Shown: positions 33,133 to 42,158 of the stretch, piece by piece
Numbering within the stretch: the stretch's first letter is position 1
Layout of the letters: every line of letters begins with the position of its first letter
Notes under the pieces: generated by a model
Told to the model about the DNA's origin: nothing
Seen by the model: only the letters and a program-made list of their open reading frames with translations
Databases searched by the model: none
From: Phoronis australis
Taxonomy: Eukaryota; Phoronida; Phoronidae
Direction: 5' to 3'
DNA length: 42,158 nucleotides
Assembly (NCBI GenBank): GCA_002633005.1
Contig: NMRA01000628.1
Coordinates: forward strand, 65,198-107,355
Translations under genes and position numbers: made by a program

Positions 33133-36100
33133 CTGGAAACAGACGAGCGTGATAAGAGAGCCTACTAAGCCAGACAACTTATAAGCCTTCAAACCTCTCT
33201 TTGCTTATGCCGCACCATGCATGAAAGTAAGCAAAACACAATTATTAACCACTACATATTAGTATTTTGACTAACAAAACACAGCTCTTAACTATCACTG
33301 TGTTTTGACTGACATAACAGTTCAAATAAACTTATTAATTTAGAACAGTGGAAATATTTCAACTGGAAATATTTCCCATACTTTTGAAAATCACCAATTA
33401 ACAGGTATTTTCTCCAAAACTTAAATATACCTGACTAGCAAATACTTACTAATGATGATGCATACGTTAGTTTGCACACTTCATATTCTTTTAGCTCACC
33501 TGGTAATACCCAGTGTGGTATCCGCTCATATACCATGAGATCAACATGGCTGACAGAGCCTCGTTATCACCTTCGATGAGATCCTCTGCTGGGGTGGGAG
33601 GGGGAGGCATTGAGGGAATCCGCTGCACTCAAAATGTATATAGACAATTAAACGTAGTATTCAACTCAACGTGTGATTTTGATGTACAATTTGTGACTGC
33701 AAGAAAGGCAAACTTGAACACGCGGTACATTACCGTTACCGATCTTATAAGATGAGGAAGGTGACTGTAATGATTATCCATTCCACCGAGGGAAACTCAA
33801 TCCTTGAACAGTAAACTACAAAAACGGTGCTCTTTTAGTCAGCAACTCCTCTCAGATGGTGATCAACAGTTGGAAACAATGTGAAGGGACAAAGCATTAC
33901 ATACCGGTGGAGTGCCCGTCACATGCGGCGGTGTCATCCACGGGGTCATGGAAGGAGGGAAGGAGGCCGGAGGGGTATAAGTCATCGGGAATGACTGAAA
34001 GATATTGAAACAAAGTGTAAATGGTTACATTACAGAATTACTTAGCAATGAAAAGCCAAAGCAGTAATACAGTTGATCTTACATGTATGTCAAAGATTTA
34101 TTGCCTGTTCTTGTACCCAGCCACATGCAGGAAAATAGCCTCAATTGATCGAAACAGCAAGGTACAGTGTACAAAATTTTCATGAAATTCAGCCATCATT
34201 AAAATAGGCTTGTGCAGTAATGAAATGCAGCAACACGGCACACTAACGCAATGTCAAAATTCTGTCAAAAGCTCAGAGTGTTCTATTTACTTTGAAAGAT
34301 ACATGTACAATTGTAAGCCGATTTGATTCTAGCAACAAAATGCTTTTTTCCTGTAGCAAGGATGGCCAATAGCGGCCATTCAATATCCACACAAATCTTA
34401 AGAAACTGACAAGCCAATTTTACATTCACTCCAGATCACGTCATGACGTACAGGAAAACTTGCGAAAGGTGGCACAGTAGTGTGGTGTACAGATGTGGCA
34501 GGGCAATGAGACTGACAGGTCATTCCGTTATGACCGGTGATACTGTAGCAGTGAGCACTTCTGTCTTTGGATGATCGGCGACCACCAGGTGTCCGACATG
34601 TTCTCTGGTGGCCATACCAATTCATTGCCCCATCGCTCTAGAAATTCAAGAGGAATGAAAATATTGTAGTAGGGATGACACGGGAATCAACAGGGCACAT
34701 CTCCGGGTGAAAATAGAATGTGAGAAAACTTTCATGTTCATTGTAGACTGGTTCCATTGTCCATAATCTAAAGTTCAATAACTACTCATCTTCAATTATC
34801 AGTGTTATACAACCTATGAGTAATCATGCAGTCAATGAATGGTCGTGCCATTTCCAACTGGTTATCGGGTATTTTCGATCGGTCAGACAACATTTATGAT
34901 CTATGCTGTAAACTAATGACAAAATGTTGGGGACATGCTTAGGGCTGTTCCAGTAAAATAAGTAAGGGAGGGCGGAAGGCACTTCCATTTTTTACCTATC
35001 GCCCATATTTTTCTTTTATTTCTCAAACCACCCATTACGTTGAACTATAAAATGCAACCACCCATATTTTTAAATTATGCTTCAGTTATACAGTCAAGGG
35101 AATGTACATGTTAGGTTTCATTCTCTTTAGATAGTGTAGGTCTTCAGTGTTCCGTGAGCCAACAACAGTACAGCAGACAAAACATCAGCTCCCTCCCAGA
35201 CAAGAAATAAAAATTCACGCATGCTTTCCAATGAATAGTGATTAAGGAACAAGAATGTTGGTATGCACCCTTTTTGTCACTGCACGTGGCAGATGCTAGT
35301 GGGTGCCCCTAATTTCAACATTCCCTTAAGAGGGAGTAATACTTGTAAACAAAATGCCTCTAGGATACACAACATGATCCATTAAGTACTTAGATGATCG
35401 ACGGACAAGAACTAGCTGTCTTGTCAAAAACTAAAGCGGCCATGAGGGTGGTGGAATCAAAACAAAAATTGTCAGTGTATCCATCCCTGCCATACATCTT
35501 TATGCCAAATTTCATACTAGCGGATTTTGAGATAATCAACCTGTCTTGTCAGAAAACTTAAATTTCCAACAGGAAGTGCTACAGTAGCAAAAGCTGTCAG
35601 AAAATTGACTGGTGCTGGCGCATCCCCGCCATCTATCTCTCTGCCAAATGTCGTCATGATCCCTTAAGCGGTTACATGATAATCGGGGGACAGGCAATGA
35701 CTTGAGCAGTCGAAAACTAACATGGGGTGCTGGCGCATTCTCGCCATATAAAAAAGGTGCAGGAGGCCTGATGCCTTTTGCGATACATCAGGCGTGTTTA
35801 GGCCACAAGGCCTGGGCCCATTACACTAGTCACCTGGTTATGACTCATGGGGTCATGACATCATTGAATTCCTCATGGGTGAAATCTTCCAATCTGCCAC
35901 AGAAAGGCTATTAAACCTCTATGAACTAACAATGTTAACCAGGGAGGTTATGTGTCCACCAAGTAGTAGACTACGGTGTCTATTGTAGGCAGGGCAAATC
36001 TCCACCAGATGTTCAGGAGTCTCGGCCTCCAAGCCACAGTTGGGACAAAATGAACATGCCATGTGGCCTGTGATGTAACGGTGCCGAGCGAGGTTGCAGT

Positions 36101-39100
36101 GTCCAGTAATAACCTGGATCAGCTACCTTATAGCAAGCCTATCTAAACATAACAGTTTCTTTGAACGTTTTGGTTCAATAGGACTTGGAAAAAGTTGTTA
36201 GGTTTGTCTGCAGGCAGAGAGCTTTCTCCATGCATCCACGGATGCATGGAGAAAGCCACATACCTCTGTATCAAATTTCATCGACACCAATTACGCAGTT
36301 TTTGAGATAATCTACGTAAAAGAAACAGCTTGTCAAAACTATAACAGAAAACATTGGGGTACCACAGTAGCCATCTGGTGCTGGTGCATTCCCGCCAAGT
36401 ACCTCTACACCAAATTTTATCATGATCTGTCAAGCAGTTCATGAGACAATTGACAGACAAGAAATGATAACGACAGATGGACTGATCGACGGAGAGACGA
36501 ACAGATGGATGGTATGCGTACTATAAACTACCACAAAAGTTTTTGTGGGTACAGAAAAATTCCATATGAGCTCAACTTATGTCAGTTAGCAGAAACTTGG
36601 TTTTCAAAGACACATGTGAGCAATGCTTTAGGCAGCCACCAGATGTTTCTGTCCATCAGGTGTCTCGGTAATTTCAATATTTTTTTCAATTTCACGAATC
36701 TACGAATCTCAGTGTTTCCATGAAAGCCTTTAGGCTGCTACACCAAGTGAATATTGCAACTTGTAGATTTGACTTCTCATCCGTTATCAGAAAATTCATC
36801 AGTTTTCTTAGGACGGTGTGTTAACACCAGTTTAGTGTTGCAGTAATTTTCATTCTAATATGATTGTACAACATATGCCTACAATCAAGTTGCCCATGAC
36901 TTGAGAAATGGCTTAGTGTACATATTGCATACTGTACACTACCAACATGGGGTGGTCTTGTTTAAGCATGCATGGATTACATATGCCAAGTGTATTTTTG
37001 GTGAGCCTAGAAGGTTTTTCAGAGGGTATTGAGGTCGGTGTTTGGCTGAAATTACCCACCTGTCAACATTTGCAGGACAAACAATACCACCCAATTTTAA
37101 TGATACACTTCTTTCAAGAACAACCACCCATGCCTTAAATTTTCTTCGAAAAGACAACCACCCATAAACTTTTATTTCAACTGCCGTCCCCCCCTACCTT
37201 ATGGGTTTTCCTGGAACAGCCCTTAGCTAATTTTTAAGGACTTGGGATTAATTTCCTTCTGATTTTCTTCAGTTTCTGTTAACTAAGCTAGACAATTTTC
37301 GACAAAATTTACCAGTATAGCATTAATGCACATCTTGAAACCTTACACGATGAGCCCTGCAATAGGAGCTGCTGCTCATTATGGCTGTGTACATACTTAA
37401 CTACCGAGAGCATGTCTTAAACTTAGAAATCTATAATTGCGCTTAAAAAGAATTGTCACCTCAGCATCTTCTGATTCTCCTGTGAAGTGGTTATTCCGTT
37501 GACCACTAGGCGGCAGCAGGTCTGACAGCTTCTGCTGCTCCTCGTTGCCATAGCCAGAGTACCTGACAACACACGTGCCACTGTCACTGTCCATAGAGAT
37601 GATGACACTGTCATACAGGAGGCCATCCTCTGTGAAAGCCGCGCGACACCGATCACCTACCGTCCACGTCTGGTGAGATGATGGGTTAAAATGACTATGA
37701 AATATTTTGATTACGTCAACCCCTCCCTATTTCAAAAATATTAGTCACCTTGGACCTGCTTCATCAAGAGTGAGAACATAACTACACATTGTATATCACT
37801 TGAACAAAGTCTGTGAGAGTCAGTAAAAACAGATAACTTTGTACATCCAAACATCACGTACTACATGCATTAAGCAGTCAGTCAGAATGTATAACAAAAA
37901 TTCTGACTTACAGTCTTTAAGTGCCATGAATAATTTTAGGTGCACGCCTCACACTTCACCTCCACGTAATTTCCGTAATTTCATTGACACACTGTGATTG
38001 CTCAACTTGGACCAATGGACTAATTAAAATTGGAACCAAAAAGGACAAAAACTAACATGCTCACAAGTCCTCCAAATTGGCCCACAGACGTGAGGCCGTG
38101 TGGGTCAATTTGCCCAAGCCCACATCTTTCTAAAATGATGCCTGAGATCCCTGGTTACAAAACAGACAGCAGGCATGCGTTCAGTAGACGCTAGGATCTA
38201 CGCTAGGACCTAGCTAAAACCTAGTCGAAGTCACGTGTTCTCACTTAAAATACACGGCAATATCTCACGTAATCTTGCGAACCCTTGCTTTTTAGCGAGG
38301 TCCTAGCGTTACTGAACGGGAGGCAGGGCAGCAAATCCTGTCACCTTGCTTTTCTTGATAGCTGGCTTCCTTTTCTTCTGTTTTTTCTTTTTTGCTTTTT
38401 TCTTGCTAGCTCCATCGGACTCGTTTGGTAGACTGTCACCACCACCATTTTTCTCCTCTAGACGCAACTGCAAGAAATCTGATTATAAGTAAAAGGACTG
38501 GTATGAAATTTAATTTACATTTTAACTAAGTCACGACAAATTACAACAAAGCCGATTATCCATTAAAAAAGTAGCCATTTTCAAAAATTACTAGCCAAAT
38601 ACTTTTTCCCTATCCCCGGGTTAAGGCAGGGGTGTGCCAGCCACATGGACATGATGTTAACCTAAAACAAGAGCAACGGAGAGCGTTGAAATGCGCCCAC
38701 GAATGCATTGCAAATGGTGTGCTTTTAGGGTTATTTATTTGTATCATACAAATGGCCTAGATGGTGCAAAAGCATACGATCCATCCAAAAACAGGAAAAT
38801 GCCATATTTCATAAAAATCTGTCAAGGAACTTCAGAGAAACAAAGGAAAACAGAATAAAATGAAATTGCCACTAGTGGGCACAGTGTCCGTTGGATCCAC
38901 CTGAAAGTCATCATCGTCTGTTATCTTCATATAAATACACTTACTAAATTTAATAAAGATCCTGCAGTGGGTTTAGGAGATACAACTATGAGTGCAAAGC
39001 AAAACTACCACTAGCAGGGCAACAGTAGTCAGTCACCATCATCAAAGGTCGTCTTCACACTGAGAACATATATGCCAATTTTCAAATGATTTGGTTGATA

Positions 39101-40935
39101 CAGGGGTGGACACTAAAAACAAGATTTGAAAACAGCGAAAATGGCTACTAGGTGATGCAAAATACCTCGATTCCATCTAAAAACAGGAACATAGCGTCAT
39201 CACACTAATAGATGCCTACATTTAAAATTTGAGGAAAATCTGTTGAGGGCCTTTGAAGATACTGAGTTAAACGTAAAAAAATAAAATTGCCACAAGGGGG
39301 CACAGCAGGAGTCAGATATGTCCGAAAGTCATTGTCATCCGTAGTCAACATGATAAAAATACACTTGCTAAATTAAGTAAAGATCCTGCGAACGGTTTAT
39401 GAAATACAGCCATAGGCGCAACAAAAACAAAAACAAAACTGCCACTAGGAGGCGCCACAGTAGTCGAAATCATCGGAAAACCATCTTCAATCGTCCTCTT
39501 TATAGTAAGCACCTACCTGCCAATTTTCACAATCATCCTTTGAGCGGTTTGGTTGATAGAGGGGTGGATGCAAAAAAACAGTAAAAATGGCCACTAGGTG
39601 GCGCAAACTACGTCAAATCGAACCGAAAACGGAAGGATAGCGTCATCTCACTAATAGGCACCTACATACTGAATTTCATGAAAATCCGTTCAGGACTTTT
39701 GAAGATACAAAGGTAAGCGTAAAAAACTAAAATTGCCACTAGGGGGCACACCGGTAGTCGGACCCGTCCGAAAGTTCGCTCATGCCGTCCCATTCATGAA
39801 TGGAACATATGTGCCAAAATTCATCAAAGGGTAAAAGGGTTTTGGAGATAGAGCAGCGGACACTGGACAGACGCCGCCCGGACTGACGGACGGACGGAGA
39901 TGACGGCATAATGCGTCCACATATAAATATGTGGGCGCATAAAAAATAGTCACGAGTTCCCGGCCCCTATCCCCGGGTTACGGCGGGGGTACACTGGCCA
40001 CATGGGCATTACATTGAGGTTGACCTAAAAAAATTGGGCAGGGATTCTCCCCTTTCCCCCCGTTATACATTTCATTGATGTTGACCTAAACAAATGGACC
40101 TATCCCCAGGTTATGGCGGGGTATGCTGGGTATTTTGATGAGCAATTAGACACTTAGGTCCAAAAACGTTAACATAACTTGTGGCTTGCAAAATAAAGCT
40201 AAATCGTGCAGAGTAGAGAATCTGAGACTCATTTAGTAACAAGCTGGCATTTATTTTACCTTGCATTCTTTCGGCTGTCGCCGAGTCTTGACATTGTTAC
40301 AAGCGGCAGCACCTACACGTGATTTCGCTATGAAGGGACAAATCGCAATTATCAAAAGCGCTGCTCGCCCCACACAGCTGAACATTTTGTTGTAGTAAAA
40401 GAATGATTTCAAAGGGAGTGACGGACATGAAATGGAACATTTGCTTCCTATCTTTAGGACTCGGAATCAAAGTAAGAATGTTGTTTGTGGCGCGACTAGA
40501 TTCAAGCCGACTGTGAGTCAGCATGCGAGTAGATTTCCCAAAATTAATTTTCATTGTCAAGTTGCGAAAGCATTCACCAAGTTGGCGAATGGACTTAGCT
40601 CTACCATTGCCAAAACCGCTCAGAATTTGCGATTGGCGAGCTGGCAAGCAGCTAGCATGAGCCTAGATTATGTATATACAGAGGGGCTGCTCTACTTGGT
40701 TTATTTAGTACAGAGATGCTTGCAAATTTGGTATACTTAGATATTGGTCTATTTGATATACAGGTGTGTTTGCTTAGTTCCTCAGTTGCCCAACACCACC
40801 AAGGTAGCCTTGTCGGAAGTTGACCAATCATCATGTCACTGAGTGCTCGCTCCACATCCATACCTGCATGATGCTGACTGCCCTGTCATAAGCGGCGATG
40901 AGAGCGGAGTCATCCCATATACCTTCATCATCATC
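33058..40935 (-). CDS. SMN1: Survival motor neuron protein (SMN); seven exons seen, first exon missing
   Basis: SMN is the oligomeric core of the complex that loads Sm proteins onto spliceosomal snRNAs in the cytoplasm and in nuclear gems. Exons on the minus strand, in order, are 40935-40864, 38467-38345, 37669-37460, 34637-34452, 33994-33905, 33622-33500 and 33132-33058. All junctions are phase 0 with GT..AG ends, and together they code 291-292 residues plus stop, against 294 for human SMN. Visible parts are the Gemin2-binding helix, a Lys-rich basic segment, a Tudor domain, Pro-rich exons and the YG box. The N-terminal exon with the initiator was not found and must lie above 40936. Two introns hold mobile elements (34942-37222 and about 38670-39946). 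Confidence 0.95.
33500..33622 (-). CDS. SMN1: SMN exon: YG box
   Basis: 41 codons between GAGTGCAG and [17 protein letters not shown] leads to [20 protein letters not shown], almost identical to the human self-association motif, with the spaced Tyr and Gly residues that pack the SMN oligomer all kept. The last Gly of the box is the first residue of the next exon. Confidence 0.97.
33905..33994 (-). CDS. SMN1: SMN exon: proline-rich
   Basis: 30 codons, phase 0, between TCTTTCAG and GTATGT. About one residue in three is Pro ([17 protein letters not shown]). In human SMN the equivalent poly-Pro region (exons 4-6) binds profilin; here Pro is interspersed with Met, Thr and Trp rather than in long runs. 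Confidence 0.85.
34452..34637 (-). CDS. SMN1: SMN exon: Cys/His-rich linker (lineage-specific)
   Basis: An in-phase 62-codon frame between TTTCTAG and GTACGT, lying between the Tudor and Pro-rich exons. It starts [11 protein letters not shown], includes RRSSKDRS and five Cys with several His, and ends VPPFASFP, leading smoothly into the next exon (SFPMTYTPP). The position matches the human exon 4 linker, but the sequence is not recognisably conserved. The exon call rests on splice sites, phase and length divisible by three. Confidence 0.65.
35919..36122 (-). pseudogene. LINE ORF2 C-terminal fragment (RNase H end and zinc knuckle)
   Basis: The minus-strand frame reads [18 protein letters not shown], then [19 protein letters not shown], then a stop at 35919. 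This TGH...C-x2-C...EH...C pattern is the end of RNase H-bearing non-LTR retrotransposon ORF2 proteins (Jockey/I-like). It belongs to a different LINE family from the remnant at 27873-30312 and is only about 65 residues long. Confidence 0.75.
36221..36256. repeat. Perfect 17-bp-arm hairpin with 2-nt loop
   Basis: 36221-36237 and 36240-36256 are exact reverse complements with AC between them. It lies inside the Harbinger-like element and could extrude as a cruciform or be the end of a short inverted repeat element. Confidence 0.85.
37460..37669 (-). CDS. SMN1: SMN exon: Tudor domain
   Basis: 70 codons between CTCACCAG and [27 protein letters not shown] and [17 protein letters not shown] align with the human Tudor domain, which binds symmetric dimethyl-arginine on Sm tails. 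Of the human cage residues W102, Y109, Y127 and Y130, the three Tyr are kept but W102 is Phe. The Glu equivalent to human E134, a disease position, is kept. The exon ends with an acidic GESEDAE tail. Confidence 0.95.
38345..38467 (-). CDS. SMN1: SMN exon: Lys-rich basic segment
   Basis: 41 codons after CTTGCAG and before GTGACA. It starts [12 protein letters not shown] and ends in a run of about 20 residues that is almost all Lys ([13 protein letters not shown]). It lies in the place of the human exon 2b basic region, which binds nucleic acid and precedes Tudor. Confidence 0.85.
38612..40140 (+). repeat. Tandem CCTATCCCCGGGTTA repeat split by an inserted element
   Basis: Units start CCTATCCCCGGGTTA or CCTATCCCCAGGTTA at about 38612, 39967 and 40099 and continue GG.GGGGT...GCCACATGG...TTGACCTAAA. 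Further copies of TTGACCTAAA lie at about 40019 and 40079. The first and second units are separated by a ~1.27-kb insertion (about 38670-39946), while the others are close together, so the array is older than the insert. Confidence 0.7.
38670..39946. mobile_element. ~1.27-kb element with GCGCCCAC ends and internal modules
   Basis: The left end has AATGCGCCCAC (38690) and the right end ATGTGGGCGCAT (39930-39941). The right end is itself a hairpin pairing 39910-39923 with 39928-39941. The interior holds repeated modules of the form CCAATTTTCA, GGTTGATA.AGGGGTGGA, CCACTAGG(T/G)GGC and GGAACATAGCGTCATC, with a GACGGACGGACGG string near 39888. No coding frame. The class is unknown. It was inserted into a tandem repeat in an SMN intron. 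Exact borders are uncertain by tens of bases. Confidence 0.55.
40864..40935 (-). CDS. SMN1: SMN exon: Gemin2-binding helix
   Basis: 24 codons, phase 0, after TTTGTTAG and before [22 protein letters not shown] aligns with human DIWDDTALIKAYDKAV, which docks onto Gemin2. The Asp equivalent to human D44, a disease position, is kept in AYD. The exon starts with three Asp. Confidence 0.93.
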
Positions 40936-41430
40936 CTAACAAACAGAGAAAACAGCCAGATGCAAACAAACAAGCACTTCCATCAGAATTGTTTTTCTTT
41001 GCCTTTGAGATACCTTAGTTTTAGGGTGATCAAAGTTTTCATGTTTTTTAACACGGGAAGTGTGTGTGGGCCTCTGATTAGACATCACAATTCTATACCC
41101 AAAGGGTCGAGTAAGGTTTTTTTGGTCCTCTTTCCGAATGAGCCCCTGTGGGGGTCCTTATGCCGGTAAGGACATTTTTGAAAATTGTGCCAGTTGTACT
41201 GGCCCAGTTAATGGACAGTATTACTGTTTAAGTTAAGAAAAAAAGTTTGATAACAAGAGTATTTCTTCGAGTTGGAATGAATTAAATACATCAACCGCCT
41301 ACTAAGGTGTCCCTCTATGCGCAAAAGTATTTATAACAACGTGACTTGGATGTTTTAGTAGGTGTGAGGCATAATCACAGGTGGTGCACCATAGGGGGTG
41401 GGGGGGGCTATAGCCCCCACTTTTGCAGGG
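40936..41430. other. Upstream of the SMN Gemin2 exon; first exon not identified
   Basis: SMN exon 1 should lie at or beyond here on the minus strand, but no frame with the expected ...LF(R)RG ending was seen. The one minus-strand frame ending in phase 0 before a GTATCT site (starting MSNQRPTHTSRV) has no SMN likeness and would leave an intron of under 100 bases. Confidence 0.4.
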
Positions 41431-41545
41431 CACTAGTCGGATATAAGGGACCCTGAATTAGAGAACCAGTTTCATCCACTAAATAATGACCGGTATTCAG
41501 TGATTGCTGGTTCTCTAAATCAGGGTCCATTATATTCGACTAGTG
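41431..41545. repeat. Fold-back MITE-like inverted repeat
   Basis: 41431-41469 and 41507-41545 pair with about three mismatches over 39 bases, and pairing continues inward (CACTAAATA with TATTCAGTG) to a small loop. The unit starts CACTAGTCG and ends CGACTAGTG. It is flanked on the left by a second short hairpin, GTGGGGGGGGCTATAGCCCCCAC-like (about 41398-41420). Confidence 0.8.
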
Positions 41546-41861
41546 GAAAAGCTCCTATACTATAGGACTAGGAGCTCCACCACTACTTTGCCTGCTAAGA
41601 CGGTGATCACTACTTGCTGCTAGTTTAGATAAAAATCATGGTTTCATGCACTGATGTAACCGTCTATTAGAGCTACCGTATTCGCACTAATAAGCGCCCA
41701 GGGGGTTGCTTTTTGGGGCCTACAGCGGTTAAAACCCGGTCTCCGAAACGGGTGAAATCGGAAGCTAGTGACGTATGTGTAACATGACAGACTTTCTACC
41801 AAACTGTGACTAAAAGCCTGGGTATATCCCTGACTTCCACACTTTTCCAAACTACGAAGGA

Positions 41862-41901
41862 ATGGCTGAGGAGGGTAAAAGTCTAGTTGCCGTGCGCATT
41901 G
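41862..41901 (+). CDS. Possible first coding exon of a plus-strand gene
   Basis: ATG in a good context (AGGAATGG) opens MAEEGKSLVAVRI and ends at a GTATGT donor (41902), phase 1. The start recalls the N-terminus of kinesin-7/CENP-E proteins (MAEEG..., V.VR.RP), and about 20 bases further on the plus strand a frame reads ADNSIFGNVDKSFDH, loosely like the next CENP-E segment. A phase 1 junction after G could not code the expected Arg, so the family link is weak. The rest would lie to the right of the window. Confidence 0.2.
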
Positions 41902-42158
41902 GTATGTTTTTAGGAGATCGATTCAACAGCAGACAACTCGATTTTTGGTAACGTTGATAAGTCTTTTGACCACACCACCCTGCAGGACAATGCCATGTTT
42001 GTCAAGGCGCCTGGTTTTCGATCAACATGACAGCAGCGCCCCGCGTTCGTGAAATAAGTGAATACTGTGAACACAGGTGTCCTCAGCTTCTGATCGTCCC
42101 CAATACACCACATACCGTAATCGTTCGGGTTAACGCCCTGGGCGGTTAAATTGGCGAA

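Larger units (their letters stand above)
35430..36500 (+). repeat. Repeated GGTGCTGGCGCATTCCCGCC / CCAAATTTCAT modules
   Basis: Related modules at about 35440-35540, 35600-35690, 35725-35750 and 36270-36500 share GTGCTGGCGCATCCCCGCCA, then CCAAATTTCAT, then a GTTTTTGAGATAAT-like phrase, and the last ends in a GACAGATGGACTGATCGACGG string. The same grammar appears in the element at about 38670-39946. They are copies of one family inside the Harbinger-like element. Confidence 0.55.
34942..37222. mobile_element. PIF/Harbinger-like non-autonomous element in an SMN intron
   Basis: The left end starts GGGCTGTTCCAG and the right end finishes CTGGAACAGCCC, an exact 12-bp terminal inverted repeat that continues imperfectly (AAAATAAGTAAGG against AAAACCCATAAGG). 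Both outer flanks are TTA, the 3-bp target duplication expected for PIF/Harbinger elements, and a GGG start is usual for them. Subterminal ACCACCCAT motifs occur at both ends in opposite orientation. No transposase was seen. The 2.28-kb interior holds a LINE fragment, a perfect hairpin and several copies of a CCAAATTTCAT motif. Confidence 0.7.

Noticed and set aside
37460-37656. Alternative minus-strand frame over the Tudor exon ([11 protein letters not shown]...)
   Set aside because: It is the wrong frame of the SMN Tudor exon.
39860-39900. GACGGACGGACGG string as a CRISPR or microsatellite array
   Set aside because: Only three or four tetranucleotide units, inside a dispersed element; no spacers.
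40936-41090. MSNQRPTHTSRV... as SMN exon 1
   Set aside because: It ends in phase 0 before GTATCT but has no likeness to SMN N-termini, a weak start context and would leave an implausibly short intron.
41910-42113. 67-residue minus-strand frame as SMN exon 1 (MALSCRVVW from its internal ATG)
   Set aside because: No consensus donor in frame and no ...RG ending; similarity to SMN starts is superficial.

Overview
This window looks like genomic DNA of an invertebrate animal. Genes are split by GT..AG introns, repeats are abundant and diverse, single N gap characters occur at 17235 and 18389, and two spliced genes can be read by eye. The SMN homologue is vertebrate-like, and the repeat style (many ACATGTA words, Penelope-like pieces, MITE-like fold-backs) suggests a marine deuterostome such as a lancelet or hemichordate. 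That taxonomic guess is inference; no species-specific marker was found.

Layout. 1-7200 is AT-rich and mostly unexplained, with a GTCGGC-rich palindromic cluster at the left edge, a perfect 36-bp inverted repeat (3545/4179) and a 71-bp-arm palindrome (5249-5398). At 7217-7583 (minus) there is a candidate coding exon with one frame break. 8340-13930 holds diverged copies of one ~1-kb unit. 14124-17085 is a hAT-like non-autonomous transposon, and its right end lies in a 414-bp duplication around an N. 19113-23065 (plus) is a four-exon fatty-acid-binding-protein gene with a TATA box and a stray copy of the start of its exon 3 inside intron 3. 24812-25080 is a dense cluster of nuclear-receptor, ETS, CRE and E-box words. 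25284-25695 (minus) is a broken family-B DNA polymerase fragment of mobile-element type, with an unidentified 84-residue reading frame just upstream of it. 27563-31012 is a composite: Penelope-like fragments with almost identical 75-bp inverted ends enclose a 5'-truncated, stop-ridden non-LTR retrotransposon. 31566-32265 is a satellite-like array of ~135-bp units.

32718-40935 (minus) is the SMN (survival motor neuron) gene. Seven in-phase exons cover the Gemin2-binding helix, a Lys-rich segment, the Tudor domain, a Cys/His-rich exon, a Pro-rich exon, the YG box and the C-terminal tail; the first exon was not found. Two SMN introns carry mobile elements: a 2.28-kb PIF/Harbinger-like element with TTA target duplications (34942-37222) and a ~1.27-kb element that splits a tandem repeat (about 38670-39946). 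A possible start exon of a divergent gene lies at 41862 (plus).

FABP (lipid carriage) and SMN (snRNP assembly) are independent single genes; nothing suggests they work together. Most of the remaining sequence is repeat-derived. No prokaryote-like operon, CRISPR array or RNA gene was seen.
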